Positions 49,433 to 58,099 of a stretch of 64,000 nt of DNA are shown piece by piece (within the stretch, counting starts at the first letter, position 1; every line of letters starts with the position of its first letter). The stretch is from Rubrobacter_A sp965214435 (lineage in GTDB: Bacteria; Actinomycetota; Rubrobacteria; Rubrobacterales; Rubrobacteraceae). Below the pieces are notes generated by a model. It searched no databases. It was given only the letters and a program-made list of their open reading frames with translations, and had not been told where the DNA came from. Location of the stretch: NCBI GenBank assembly GCA_965214435.1, contig OZ243960.1, forward strand, positions 1,488,001 to 1,552,000. The letters are read 5' to 3'. The position numbers were made by a program, and so were the translations under genes.

Positions 49433-49561
49433 CGGGCACCTCCTCTCCTGACCATCACCGTCCAGTCTCTATTCTAGCGGCGGCGAGGCACACCGCATAG
49501 GCATAATGCCGGCTAAAAATACAAAGCGTTGTATGTAATAAAAAACGAGAGGAGAGCGTTG

Positions 49562-49591
49562 TTGCGGCGCTCCCTTTTGGCGTTCTATTCT
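49562..49591 (+). promoter_or_regulatory. promoter of the lipoprotein/carboxypeptidase pair
   Basis: TTGCGG (49562-49567) and TATTCT (49586-49591) with an 18-base spacer, 30 bases before GTG 49621. It is divergent from the nucleoside phosphorylase promoter. Confidence 0.5.
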
Positions 49592-49620
49592 TATCGAAGC
49601 TGGCGTGCAGGTGGGAGACG

Positions 49621-50223
49621 GTGAGACAAGCTTTCTGCAAAACTTCACTGCTTTACCTTTTCTATCTTCTGGCACTCGGTGCCCTGGTAGCTGTAGTTGC
49701 CGCCGGTTGCGCGCAGGAGGGTGGGGAACAGGGCGCTCGGGACCAAACAGGAGGCACGGCGAAGGGCGGGACGACCCGGGTGGAGACAACCCGAGCGGAG
49801 ACGGCTACGGCCGGGGAGAACCCTGCTAAATCGCTAACCCGAGAGGAAACGGTTCAGGCGACGCAGGGCCGTAAGCAGCAGCGGCGGAGCGTCCGGGAAG
49901 GCTCTTCTCCGGACCGGCAGCGGGTTGAGCGGCAGACCGTAACGGTGCGCATCACGGGCACCGAGGGGTTGGCGTTTGCCGGCAGGGCGGGTAGTGACCA
50001 GGACGTGCGGCGTGTACAGGGGAGTGTGCCCGCGGAGTACGAAATCCCCTCCTCGGGTGCCGCGGTGACCGTTGAGATCCACAAGCGGCAACCGGGTGGA
50101 GGCACCCTCGGGATCGAAGTGGTTAGAGACGGACGGGTAATAGCCCGCCAAACGGTCTCCACCACGGCGGGAGAGATAAACATCGTCTGGAAGTCTCAGC
50201 AAGAAGGTGGTAATGGAGGATGA
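49621..50223 (+). CDS. putative lipoprotein of unknown function
   Basis: A 200-residue exported protein. A signal peptide (about residues 8-29) ends in a lipobox VVAAGC, so Cys30 is probably lipid-modified and the protein anchored outside the membrane. A long Thr-, Glu- and Gly-rich linker (to about 105) leads to a small beta-rich domain with ERQTVTVRITGTEGLAFAGR and TLGIEVVRDGRVIARQTV, which looks like a short immunoglobulin-like or MmpS-like domain. GTG 49621 follows GGTGGGAG. It overlaps the carboxypeptidase gene, so the two are co-expressed at the cell wall. Confidence 0.7.
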   Translation: MRQAFCKTSLLYLFYLLALGALVAVVAAGCAQEGGEQGARDQTGGTAKGGTTRVETTRAETATAGENPAKSLTREETVQATQGRKQQRRSVREGSSPDRQRVERQTVTVRITGTEGLAFAGRAGSDQDVRRVQGSVPAEYEIPSSGAAVTVEIHKRQPGGGTLGIEVVRDGRVIARQTVSTTAGEINIVWKSQQEGGNGG

Positions 50224-50953
50224 GAAGATAGAGCAGGTAGAAGGGTTCGTGGCAGCACGTGGGAAACCTCGGGCATTGGCGCTGATGCTCTTTGGGACTT
50301 TTGCGATTGCCGGGCTGGCGTTGGTGGGCTCGGCATCACCGGTAGCCGCCCAACAAGGAACGTCCTACGGTAGCTGCAATAGCCCGCTAGTTCTGGTCGA
50401 CCAGCAACACTGGCTTTCTTCCAGCTACGTGCCACCGGACCTGGTCTACCCTCATAACTACGGGGTGCCCACGACCGGCTACGGTGAGTTGCTGCGCTAT
50501 GGTACGGCGGTCAACCTCTCTCGCATGGCCGCTGATGCCCGCGCCAGCGGCGTCTACCTGTCGCTGGCCTCCGGTTGGCGCTCCTACTACACCCAGGCGT
50601 TGCTCTACAACCACTGGAGCAGCGTCTATGGACCCGGAGCCGGTGGTTTAAGCGCCCCGCCGGGTGCTAGCCAGCATCAGCTCGGCACAGCCGTGGACCT
50701 CACCAACGCCTACGCCGGCTACGGCGTCAGCCAGTCTTTCGGATCCTCCTACGCTTACAACTGGCTCTTGAAGAACGCCCGGTACTACGGGTTCGTGCTC
50801 TCGTATCCGTCAGGGTCGAAGTACCACACCGGCTACTGGTGGGAGCCGTGGCACTGGCGGTACGTCGGCGTGCAAAACGCCATGAACATAGTAAACAGCG
50901 GCCTTGGACTACAGGGATATCTGGAGCGCTACGGTTCCCTGCCGGCCTGCTGA
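50207..50953 (+). CDS. exported D-alanyl-D-alanine carboxypeptidase, VanY/LD-carboxypeptidase type
   Basis: A 248-residue peptidoglycan peptidase. A signal sequence or membrane anchor (about 25-50, ALMLFGTFAIAGLALVGSAS) ends near AAQQG. The catalytic zinc motifs of the VanY/DD-peptidase (M15) family are clear: SLASGWRSYYTQ, SQHQLGTAVDLTN (His and Asp ligands) and EPWHWRYVG (catalytic Glu and His ligand). GTG 50207 or ATG 50213 can start it; the overlap with the lipoprotein gene implies coupling. Trimming of wall stem peptides is the expected role. Confidence 0.88.
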   Translation: MVMEDEKIEQVEGFVAARGKPRALALMLFGTFAIAGLALVGSASPVAAQQGTSYGSCNSPLVLVDQQHWLSSSYVPPDLVYPHNYGVPTTGYGELLRYGTAVNLSRMAADARASGVYLSLASGWRSYYTQALLYNHWSSVYGPGAGGLSAPPGASQHQLGTAVDLTNAYAGYGVSQSFGSSYAYNWLLKNARYYGFVLSYPSGSKYHTGYWWEPWHWRYVGVQNAMNIVNSGLGLQGYLERYGSLPAC

Positions 50954-51022
50954 GATCTTACGGATAGCACCGCCGAGTGGGTGGCTGCCGGTGCAGGGAG
51001 CGCGAAACTTCGTTGCTCTCCG

Positions 51023-52192
51023 CTACGGCAGGAAGCTTTCTCCCGGCAGCCTCTCGACCTCGACTCCTAGCCAGGCTGCGACCGTCGCCCCGATGTCTGA
51101 AAAGCCGTCGCGGACGCCGAGGTCTCGGAACCGGCCGTCCCCGACGACCAGCAGCGGTACCCGCTCTCGAGTATGGTCCGTGCCTTTAAAGGTCGGGTCG
51201 TTGCCGTGGTCGGCGGTGATAATTAGCAAGTCCTCGTTTCCAAGGGCGTTCAGTAGTTCCGGCAGCCGGTCGTCGAAACGTTTCACGTTCTGCGCCATGC
51301 CTTCCGGGTCGCGGCGGTGGCCGTACTCCGCGTCGAAGTCGACCAGGTTCGCGAAGATAAAGCCGCTCTCGACGCTGGTCAAGGCTTCCAGGATTGCGTC
51401 TACCTTCGCCGAGTCGTCTGGCTGTCCTGGGAGGTGGTCGGTGAGGCCCCGGCCGTCGAAGATGTCCCGGATCTTGCCGACCGCGACCGTCGAGTGGCCG
51501 GCGTTTTCTATGTGGTCGAGGTAGGTCTCTTCGGGTGGGCGGATGCCGTAGTCGTGGCGGTTTTCGGGTTCGCGTTCGTAGGAGCCGGCCTCGCCGTGGA
51601 AGGGACGCGCGATCACGCGCTCTACCAGTATCTCACCTTCTCCAATAAGCATCTCGTGCGCCTTCTCACAAGCTTCGTACAACTCATCGAGCGGGATCAC
51701 GCCCGTGTGGGCCGCGAGCTGGAAGACCGAGTCCGCCGAGGTGTAGACGATCCAGGAGCCGGTCTTCTCCTGATCCGGCCCAAGCTCCTCGATAATTTTC
51801 GTCCCGGAAGCGGGCTTGTTCCCGATGACCTCCCGCTCCGTCTCGTCCTCAAAACGCCGGATAATGTCCGGCGGGAACCCCTCCGGGTACGTCGGCAAAG
51901 GCTCCCCGAGGACGAGGCCCATCATCTCCCAGTGCCCGGCGAGCGTCGCCTTTGCCGCCGAACGCTCGACCATCAGCCCGTAGGACGCTTTCGGCGACTC
52001 CGCCGGTTTGACACCTTTTATCTCTGCGACGTTCCCGAGCCCTAGCGAGGCCAGGTTCGGGGCGTCGAGGCCGCCGACGGCGCGGGCGGTGTTCCCTAGA
52101 GTGTCGGCTCCTTTGTCGCCGAAGTCCGCGGCGTCGGGAGCGTGTCCGGCTCCGAGGCCGTCGAGGACTACTACTATGGCTCTACGGGGCAT
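51023..52192 (-). CDS. deoB: phosphopentomutase DeoB
   Basis: Converts ribose or deoxyribose 1-phosphate to the 5-phosphate. The 389-residue protein belongs to the alkaline-phosphatase-like metalloenzymes: MPRRAIVVVLDGLGAGHAPD (metal site with DADR-type residues), KGADTLGNTARAVGG with the conserved Thr, TLAGHWEMMGL, IFANLVDFDAEYGHRRD and LLIITADHGNDPTFKGTDHT. Starting at ATG 52192, it lies seven bases after nupC on the same strand. With NupC and the phosphorylases it completes nucleoside catabolism. Confidence 0.95.
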   Translation of the reverse strand: MPRRAIVVVLDGLGAGHAPDAADFGDKGADTLGNTARAVGGLDAPNLASLGLGNVAEIKGVKPAESPKASYGLMVERSAAKATLAGHWEMMGLVLGEPLPTYPEGFPPDIIRRFEDETEREVIGNKPASGTKIIEELGPDQEKTGSWIVYTSADSVFQLAAHTGVIPLDELYEACEKAHEMLIGEGEILVERVIARPFHGEAGSYEREPENRHDYGIRPPEETYLDHIENAGHSTVAVGKIRDIFDGRGLTDHLPGQPDDSAKVDAILEALTSVESGFIFANLVDFDAEYGHRRDPEGMAQNVKRFDDRLPELLNALGNEDLLIITADHGNDPTFKGTDHTRERVPLLVVGDGRFRDLGVRDGFSDIGATVAAWLGVEVERLPGESFLP

Positions 52193-52199
52193 GGTGCTC

Positions 52200-53492
52200 C
52201 TATCCGATCAGGATTCCGGCTATCGCGGCGCTCATCAGGTTCGCAAGTGTAGCGGCTAGCACCGCCCGGATGCCGAACTCGGCTATCTGGGACCGGCGCT
52301 CGGGCACCAGCCTACCGAGCCCGCCGAGCAGTATCGCCAGCGAGCTGAAGTTCGCGAAGCCGGTGAGGGTGAAAGTGATAATGGCCGCCGTCCGCTGTGA
52401 GAAGTCGCTGATGTTCGGGGCGAAAGCCTGGAAGGCGACGAACTCGTTTAGTACCAGCTTCTGGCCGAGAAAGCTCCCGGCCTGGACGGCTTCGGACCAC
52501 GGCACCCCGACGGCGAACATTATGGGCGAAAATAGCCAGCCGAGTATGAGTTGGAACGTAAGGTCGTCAAACCCGAACAGACCGCCGATGTTGCCCAGGA
52601 TCAGGTTGATCAGGGCGATGAGCGCGATAAAGGCTATGAGCATGGCCCCGACGTTTAGAGCCAGGTCCAGCCCGTCGGATGCGCCGCGGGCCGCCGCGTC
52701 TATGACGTTGCGGGGACCGCCCTCGTCCAGCGTCTCTTCTTCGGCTTCGGAGTCCGTGGAGTCGAGCTGCTGGTCTCTGGTGGCTTCCCCGGTCTCGGAT
52801 TCGGCGGCTTCCTCTGCTCTTTCTCCCGTGGTCATCGGTTCGTCGGTCTCCGGCATTACCATCTTCGCCATAAGGAGACCACCGGGGGCGGCCATGAAAC
52901 TCGCCGCGATCAGGTACTCCAGCGGCGCCCCGAGCAGCGCGTACCCGACCAGGACCGAGCCCGCCACGGTCGCAAGCCCTCCGACCATCACGGCGAAGAA
53001 CTCGGACTTCGTCATCCCCGAGAGGTAGGGCCGCACCACGAGCGGCGCTTCGGTCTGGCCGACAAAGATGTTCGCCGTGGCGTTCATAGACTCCGACTGG
53101 CTCGTACCAAGGACCCTGCGGAGCCCGCCGCCGACGATCCGGACCACCCACTGCAAGACGTTCCAGTGGTAGAGAACCGCGGTTAGCGAAGCGAAAAAGA
53201 TAATTACCGGCAGGACTTGCAAAGCAAAGACGCTGCCCTCCTCCGGTATAAGGGGGCCGAAGACGAAGTTGATGCCGGCGTTGGCGGAGTTTATGACCGC
53301 CTGCACGCCCATTGAGACGGCCTCCAGAATGCGCTGTCCGGTGCCCCAGTAGAGGACCAGTATGGCGAAAACTACCTGGATCGCCAGCGCCCCGATCACC
53401 GTCCGCGGGTTGATCGCCCGGCGGTTTGTCGAGAGCGCGAACGCTATAAGAAGTAGCAGAACCATACCGCCGACCCCCCACAATACCTGCAT
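52200..53492 (-). CDS. nupC: concentrative nucleoside transporter NupC
   Basis: Nucleoside/proton or sodium symporter of the CNT family, about 430 residues. Recognisable are FVFGPLIPEEGSVFALQVLP, VGQTEAPLVVRPYLSGMTKS, AGSVLVGYALLGAPLEYLIAA, AAPGGLLMAKMVMPETDEP and the C-terminal FLGQKLVLNEFVAFQAF. A hydrophilic, acidic insertion of about 45 residues lies in the loop after PETDEP. ATG 53492 with AAAGGAG is chosen; the longer frame to 53627 has no support. It is first in the nupC-deoB pair. Confidence 0.93.
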   Translation of the reverse strand: MQVLWGVGGMVLLLLIAFALSTNRRAINPRTVIGALAIQVVFAILVLYWGTGQRILEAVSMGVQAVINSANAGINFVFGPLIPEEGSVFALQVLPVIIFFASLTAVLYHWNVLQWVVRIVGGGLRRVLGTSQSESMNATANIFVGQTEAPLVVRPYLSGMTKSEFFAVMVGGLATVAGSVLVGYALLGAPLEYLIAASFMAAPGGLLMAKMVMPETDEPMTTGERAEEAAESETGEATRDQQLDSTDSEAEEETLDEGGPRNVIDAAARGASDGLDLALNVGAMLIAFIALIALINLILGNIGGLFGFDDLTFQLILGWLFSPIMFAVGVPWSEAVQAGSFLGQKLVLNEFVAFQAFAPNISDFSQRTAAIITFTLTGFANFSSLAILLGGLGRLVPERRSQIAEFGIRAVLAATLANLMSAAIAGILIG

Positions 53493-53599
53493 CCGCGCTC
53501 CTTTCGGATAGAAAGACGTGCTTCTTGTAAACTTTATACAGCGCATTCTACAGACCCGCGCTATCCCGGTCTCGGAAAGACCGGCGAAAGGAGCCCCCG

Positions 53600-54067
53600 A
53601 TGTCCCGGACCCGTGTCCGCGAGGCAACCCCGGAAGACGCCTATCGCGTCCACGCGCTGGCCTGCGAGCTGGCGGAAGCCATAGGAGACAAGCCGCCGGC
53701 GTTCGAGGAGTTCCGGGCGCGGCTCGGCGAACTTTTACAAGAGCCGCGGGCGCGGGTGCTGGTGGCGGAGGGCAGCGAAGTCGAGGGTGCGGCGAGCCTC
53801 TGGATAAAACCGGACCTCGCCCACGGCGACACTGTTGTCGAGGTCCCGATGCTCGTCATCGGCGACCGCTTCCGGCGGAGGGGCGTAGGCCGGTTGCTGC
53901 TCGCGGAGATCGGCGGTATATGTACCGAAAACGACGCGAGCCTTATAGAACTCGTCGCTACCCACCACAACACCCCGGCCCGCCGCTTCTACCGCTCGCT
54001 CGGCTTTGCGGAGACCGACAACATCTCCCTGGAGTTCTCCGGAGACTTCGCGGACCTGGAAAACTAA
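53600..54067 (+). CDS. GNAT-family N-acetyltransferase
   Basis: A 155-residue acetyltransferase. It opens MSRTRVREATPEDAYRVHAL, the common GNAT start, and the acetyl-CoA-binding motif A reads VEVPMLVIGDRFRRRGVGRLLL, then TENDASLIELVATHHNTPAR and RFYRSLGFAETDNISLEF. The substrate, a small molecule or protein N-terminus, cannot be told. ATG 53600 follows GAAAGGAGC. It is divergent from nupC and precedes acnA by 113 bases. Confidence 0.9.
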   Translation: MSRTRVREATPEDAYRVHALACELAEAIGDKPPAFEEFRARLGELLQEPRARVLVAEGSEVEGAASLWIKPDLAHGDTVVEVPMLVIGDRFRRRGVGRLLLAEIGGICTENDASLIELVATHHNTPARRFYRSLGFAETDNISLEFSGDFADLEN

Positions 54068-54131
54068 AGCTTTCGGCGGAGCTCCTAGCGGAGCCTCGGG
54101 TGGAGCCTGCGGTGAACGCCTCTCCATCCTT

Positions 54132-54137
54132 TATAAT
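54132..54137 (+). promoter_or_regulatory. consensus -10 box TATAAT upstream of acnA
   Basis: TATAAT (54132-54137) lies 43 bases before ATG 54181. The -35 region (TGCGGT at 54108-54113, 18-base spacer) is weak. The acnA ribosome site is AAAGAGG (54167-54173). Confidence 0.5.
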
Positions 54138-54180
54138 CAGGGAAATATATCTGAGCAGTTTCTAGAAAGAGGTCGGCAGC

Positions 54181-57096
54181 ATGCAATCAGAAGACCGTTT
54201 CGACGCCCGCTCCCAACTCTCCTTACAGTCCGGTAGCGTAGACATCTACAGCCTCAAAAAGCTCGCGGATAGTGGGGCCGGAGACGTATTCTCGCTGCCG
54301 TTCTCGGTGCGGGTACTCCTGGAGTCCCTGCTCCGCAACGCGGGCGGGAAGTTCGTCTCCGAGGAGGACGTCACGGCGCTCGCCGGGTGGCCGGACTCTG
54401 TCGGCGGGGAGCTGGCCTACCTGCCGGCCCGGGTCGTCATGCAGGACTTTACCGGGGTGCCGGCGGTCGTGGACCTCGCGGCGATGCGGACCGCGATGGA
54501 CGACCTCGGCGGCGACGCCCAGCGCATAAACCCGCTGGTACCTTCAGACCTGGTGATCGACCACTCCGTCCAGGTAGACGCTTTCGGCACGCCCGCCGCC
54601 CTCCAGTTCAACGCCGACCGCGAGTTCGAGCGCAATCGCGAACGCTACGAGTTCCTGCGCTGGGGCCAGCAGGCGTTCGATGACTTCACCGTCGTTCCCC
54701 CGGCGACCGGCATTATCCACCAGGTGAACCTGGAGTATCTCGCCCGTGTGGTCCAGATCAAGGACGGCGTTGCGCTGCCGGACACGCTCGTCGGCACCGA
54801 CAGCCACACCACCATGATCAACGGTCTGGGTGTCCTCGGCTGGGGTGTGGGCGGCATCGAGGCTGAAGCCGTGATGCTCGGCCAGCCCTACTACATGCTG
54901 GTCCCCGAAGTCATCGGCTTCAAGCTCTCGGGCGCCCTGGCCGAAGGCGTAACCGCCACCGACCTCGTCCTGACCGTTACCCAGATGCTCCGCGCCCACG
55001 GCGTCGTCGGTAAGTTTGTCGAGTTCTATGGCGACGGCCTCTCGAAGCTTTCCCTGCCGGACCGGGCCACGATCGCCAACATGGCCCCCGAGTACGGCGC
55101 GACCGCGAGCTTCTTCCCAGTAGACGCCGAAACCCTGAAGTACCTCTCCGGCACCGGCCGCGAAGACCTCGTGGACCTCGTCGAGCGCTACACCAAAGAA
55201 CAGGGCCTCTTCCGCACCGACGAGACCCCCGACCCGCGCTTTACCGAAACTTTAGCTTTAGACATGAACACCGTAACCCCGAGCCTCGCCGGTCCCAAGA
55301 GGCCCCAGGACCGGGTAGCCCTCGACGAGATGCAACCCTCCTTCCGCCAGGCGCTCGCCGATATGGTCGGCAGCGCTAGCTCCGCTGGCAACGGAAGTTC
55401 CAGTAACGGAAGCTCCGGCAACGGCCGGACCGCCGCGGGCGGTAGCAGCGAGTACGAGGGCAAGACCGGTGGCGCGGCCTCGACCGGGGAGAGCCATGAG
55501 GCGGATGACACCGAGTCGTTCCCGGCCAGCGACGTGCCGGCCGAGGCAGCCACGGTTACCAACGAGGGCGACGGTGACCCGACCGCCGGAGGCCCGGCTC
55601 CCGAGGCCCCGGAAGAGTCTCCAGAGGACGATAAAACCGTTACCGTGACCCTCGACGGCGAGGAGGCGTACATAAAGCACGGCTCGGCGGTCATCGCGGC
55701 TATAACGAGCTGCACCAACACCTCGAACCCGTCGGTCATGATGGGCGCCGGGTTGCTCGCTCGTAACGCCGTCGAGAAGGGCCTCTCCGTACCGGCCCAT
55801 GTAAAAACCAGCCTCGCGCCGGGCTCGAAGGTCGTGACGGAGTATTTGCAGACCGCGGACCTGTTGCCGTACCTCCAAGAGTTACGCTTCGACGTCGTCG
55901 GCTACGGCTGCACGACGTGCATCGGGAACTCCGGGCCGCTGCCGGAGGAAGTTTCGGAGGCGGTCGCGGAGAACGACCTCGTGGTGGCTTCGGTGCTTTC
56001 CGGGAACCGGAACTTCGAGGGTAGGATCAACCCGGACGTCCGGGCGAACTACCTGGCTTCCCCGCCGCTGGTCGTGGCCTACGCGCTGGCCGGGACGGTT
56101 GACATCGACCTCGCCAACGACCCACTCGGCTACAACCTTAATGGAGAGCCGGTCTATCTCCGGGACCTCTGGCCGTCGCAGGCGGAGATAGCCGAGGAGA
56201 CCGCCAAGGCCCTCGACCCGAACCTTTATAAAAAGCAGTACGCAAACGTCTACACCGGCAACGAGCAGTGGAACGCCGTCGAAGTCCCCGAAGGGGATCT
56301 CTACGACTGGGACCCGGACTCAACCTACATCCAGGAGCCCTCGTTTTTCAAGGGCCTCTCCCGAGAGCCTGAACCTCTCACCGACGTAGAGGGCGCGCGG
56401 GTGCTGGTAAAGGTCGGCGACTCGGTGACCACTGACCACATCTCTCCGGCGGGGGCCATCCCCTCGAACAGCCCGGCGGGGCGGTACCTGATCGAGCAGA
56501 ACGTGGACTCCAGGAACTTCAACTCCTTCGGCTCCCGGCGGGGCAACCACGAGGTCATGGTGCGGGGCACGTTCGGGAACATCCGGCTCCGCAACGAACT
56601 CCGGCCCGGCACCGAGGGTGGGGTTACGCTACATCTGCCCGACGAAGAGGAGATGTGGATCTACGACGCCGCCATGCGCTACGCCGAAGAAGACGTGCCG
56701 CTCGTCGTCCTCGCCGGTAAGGAGTACGGTACCGGCTCCTCCCGCGACTGGGCCGCCAAAGGAACCTTCCTGCTCGGGGTACGGGCCGTCATCGCCGAGA
56801 GCTACGAGCGCATCCACCGCTCTAACCTGATCGGGATGGGCGTCCTCCCCCTACAGTTTACCTCCGGCGACAGTGCAGACTCTCTAGGACTCACCGGCCA
56901 CGAGATCTTCGACATAAGGGACCTCGACGACATAAAACCTGGAGCTGAAGTAGAAGTAAAGGCCACCGGTGAGGACGGGCAGGAGACAACCTTCACCACG
57001 GTCGCCCGCCTCGACTCCCCCGTGGAGGTCGAGTACCTGAGGAACGGCGGCATACTCCAGACAGTTCTGCGGCAGCTACTCAGGGAAGAAGACTAG
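54181..57096 (+). CDS. acnA: aconitate hydratase AcnA with a disordered insertion
   Basis: Full-length AcnA/IRP-type aconitase of the TCA and glyoxylate cycles, 971 residues. Visible are RVVMQDFTGVPAVVDLAAMR, LVGTDSHTTMINGLGVLGWG, AAITSCTNTSNPSVMMGAGL with the first cluster Cys, VGYGCTTCIGNSGPL with the second and third, GDSVTTDHISPAGAI and KEYGTGSSRDWAAKGTFLL. A low-complexity Ser-, Gly- and Glu-rich stretch of about 90 residues (near 395-485) precedes the Cys region, lengthening the usual 890-900; actinobacterial AcnA often has a similar but shorter insertion. ATG 54181 follows a TATAAT promoter. It is the second aconitase in this window. Confidence 0.95.
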   Translation: MQSEDRFDARSQLSLQSGSVDIYSLKKLADSGAGDVFSLPFSVRVLLESLLRNAGGKFVSEEDVTALAGWPDSVGGELAYLPARVVMQDFTGVPAVVDLAAMRTAMDDLGGDAQRINPLVPSDLVIDHSVQVDAFGTPAALQFNADREFERNRERYEFLRWGQQAFDDFTVVPPATGIIHQVNLEYLARVVQIKDGVALPDTLVGTDSHTTMINGLGVLGWGVGGIEAEAVMLGQPYYMLVPEVIGFKLSGALAEGVTATDLVLTVTQMLRAHGVVGKFVEFYGDGLSKLSLPDRATIANMAPEYGATASFFPVDAETLKYLSGTGREDLVDLVERYTKEQGLFRTDETPDPRFTETLALDMNTVTPSLAGPKRPQDRVALDEMQPSFRQALADMVGSASSAGNGSSSNGSSGNGRTAAGGSSEYEGKTGGAASTGESHEADDTESFPASDVPAEAATVTNEGDGDPTAGGPAPEAPEESPEDDKTVTVTLDGEEAYIKHGSAVIAAITSCTNTSNPSVMMGAGLLARNAVEKGLSVPAHVKTSLAPGSKVVTEYLQTADLLPYLQELRFDVVGYGCTTCIGNSGPLPEEVSEAVAENDLVVASVLSGNRNFEGRINPDVRANYLASPPLVVAYALAGTVDIDLANDPLGYNLNGEPVYLRDLWPSQAEIAEETAKALDPNLYKKQYANVYTGNEQWNAVEVPEGDLYDWDPDSTYIQEPSFFKGLSREPEPLTDVEGARVLVKVGDSVTTDHISPAGAIPSNSPAGRYLIEQNVDSRNFNSFGSRRGNHEVMVRGTFGNIRLRNELRPGTEGGVTLHLPDEEEMWIYDAAMRYAEEDVPLVVLAGKEYGTGSSRDWAAKGTFLLGVRAVIAESYERIHRSNLIGMGVLPLQFTSGDSADSLGLTGHEIFDIRDLDDIKPGAEVEVKATGEDGQETTFTTVARLDSPVEVEYLRNGGILQTVLRQLLREED

Positions 57097-57123
57097 GTAG
57101 CTTTAGAGCGAGCGGCGGAGCCC

Positions 57124-58086
57124 GTGGCGGACAAGGTACTCGTAACCCGGGAGATACCGGCTCCCGGGCTCCGGGTTCTCGAAGACGCCGGTTTCGAGGT
57201 AACAGTCCTGTCGAAAGAGCCGCCCGGCCGCGAAGAGTTACTTGAAGCTGTCCGGGGTACGTCCGGAATACTCTCAATCCTCACCGAGAAGATAGACGCT
57301 GAAGTAATAGACGCCGCGGGCGAAGATCTGAAAGTTATTGCGAACATGGCCGTCGGCTATGACAACGTGGACGTGGAGGCTGCGAAAGAGCGCGGCGTCG
57401 TGGTTACCAACACGCCCGGTGTCCTGGACGAGACGACCGCCGATACAGCGTTTATGTTGCTGCTGGCCGCGGCGCGGAGGCTCGGTGAGGGGGAGCGGCT
57501 GGTGCGTTCCGGCGGGTGGGATGCCTGGGGACCAATGCAGCTTACCGGCCCTGACGTGTGGGGCAAGAACCTCGGGGTGATCGGATTCGGCAGGATCGGC
57601 CAGGCCGTCGCCCGCCGCGCTCGGGGCTTCGGCATGCGGGTCTCCTACACCGCCCGCTCCCGTAAAAAGGAAGCCGAGGACGAGTTGGATGCCGGCCGCT
57701 TGGACCTCGACACCCTGCTCCGGGAGAGTGACTTTGTTTCCGTACACACTCCCCTTACGGAGGACACCCACCACCTCATCGGCGAGCGGGAACTGGACAT
57801 CATGAAGCCGGAAGCCGTGCTGGTAAATACTTCACGCGGACCCGTGGTAGACGAGGCCGCTTTGGCAAACGCCTTGGCGCACGGTAGCATCTTCGCCGCC
57901 GGCCTCGACGTGTACGAAGAAGAGCCGAAGGTTCACCCGAAGCTACTGGACCTCGAAAACGTGGTCCTCGCTCCGCACATTGGCAGCGCCTCCGTGGAGA
58001 CTCGCGAGCGGATGGCCCTTATGGCGGCAAAAGACCTCGCCGCCGTGCTCAAAGGCCGCCGGCCGGAAAATCCGGTCGAAAGCTAG
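57124..58086 (+). CDS. D-2-hydroxyacid dehydrogenase, glyoxylate/hydroxypyruvate reductase-like
   Basis: NAD(P)-dependent dehydrogenase of 320 residues. The nucleotide-binding motif GVIGFGRIGQAVARRARGFG, the catalytic Arg region VNTSRGPVVDEAALANAL, the Glu in GLDVYEEEPKVHP and the His in LAPHIGSAS are present, with NMAVGYDNVDVEAAKERG and TPGVLDETTADTAFMLLLAA in front. These are the marks of glyoxylate reductase (GyaR/GRHPR). Reduction of glyoxylate to glycolate or of hydroxypyruvate to glycerate would link it to the glcDEF and glycerate kinase genes at the other end of the window. GTG 57124 is the start, 27 bases after acnA. Confidence 0.9.
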   Translation: MADKVLVTREIPAPGLRVLEDAGFEVTVLSKEPPGREELLEAVRGTSGILSILTEKIDAEVIDAAGEDLKVIANMAVGYDNVDVEAAKERGVVVTNTPGVLDETTADTAFMLLLAAARRLGEGERLVRSGGWDAWGPMQLTGPDVWGKNLGVIGFGRIGQAVARRARGFGMRVSYTARSRKKEAEDELDAGRLDLDTLLRESDFVSVHTPLTEDTHHLIGERELDIMKPEAVLVNTSRGPVVDEAALANALAHGSIFAAGLDVYEEEPKVHPKLLDLENVVLAPHIGSASVETRERMALMAAKDLAAVLKGRRPENPVES

Positions 58087-58099
58087 GACTAGCCTGGTC

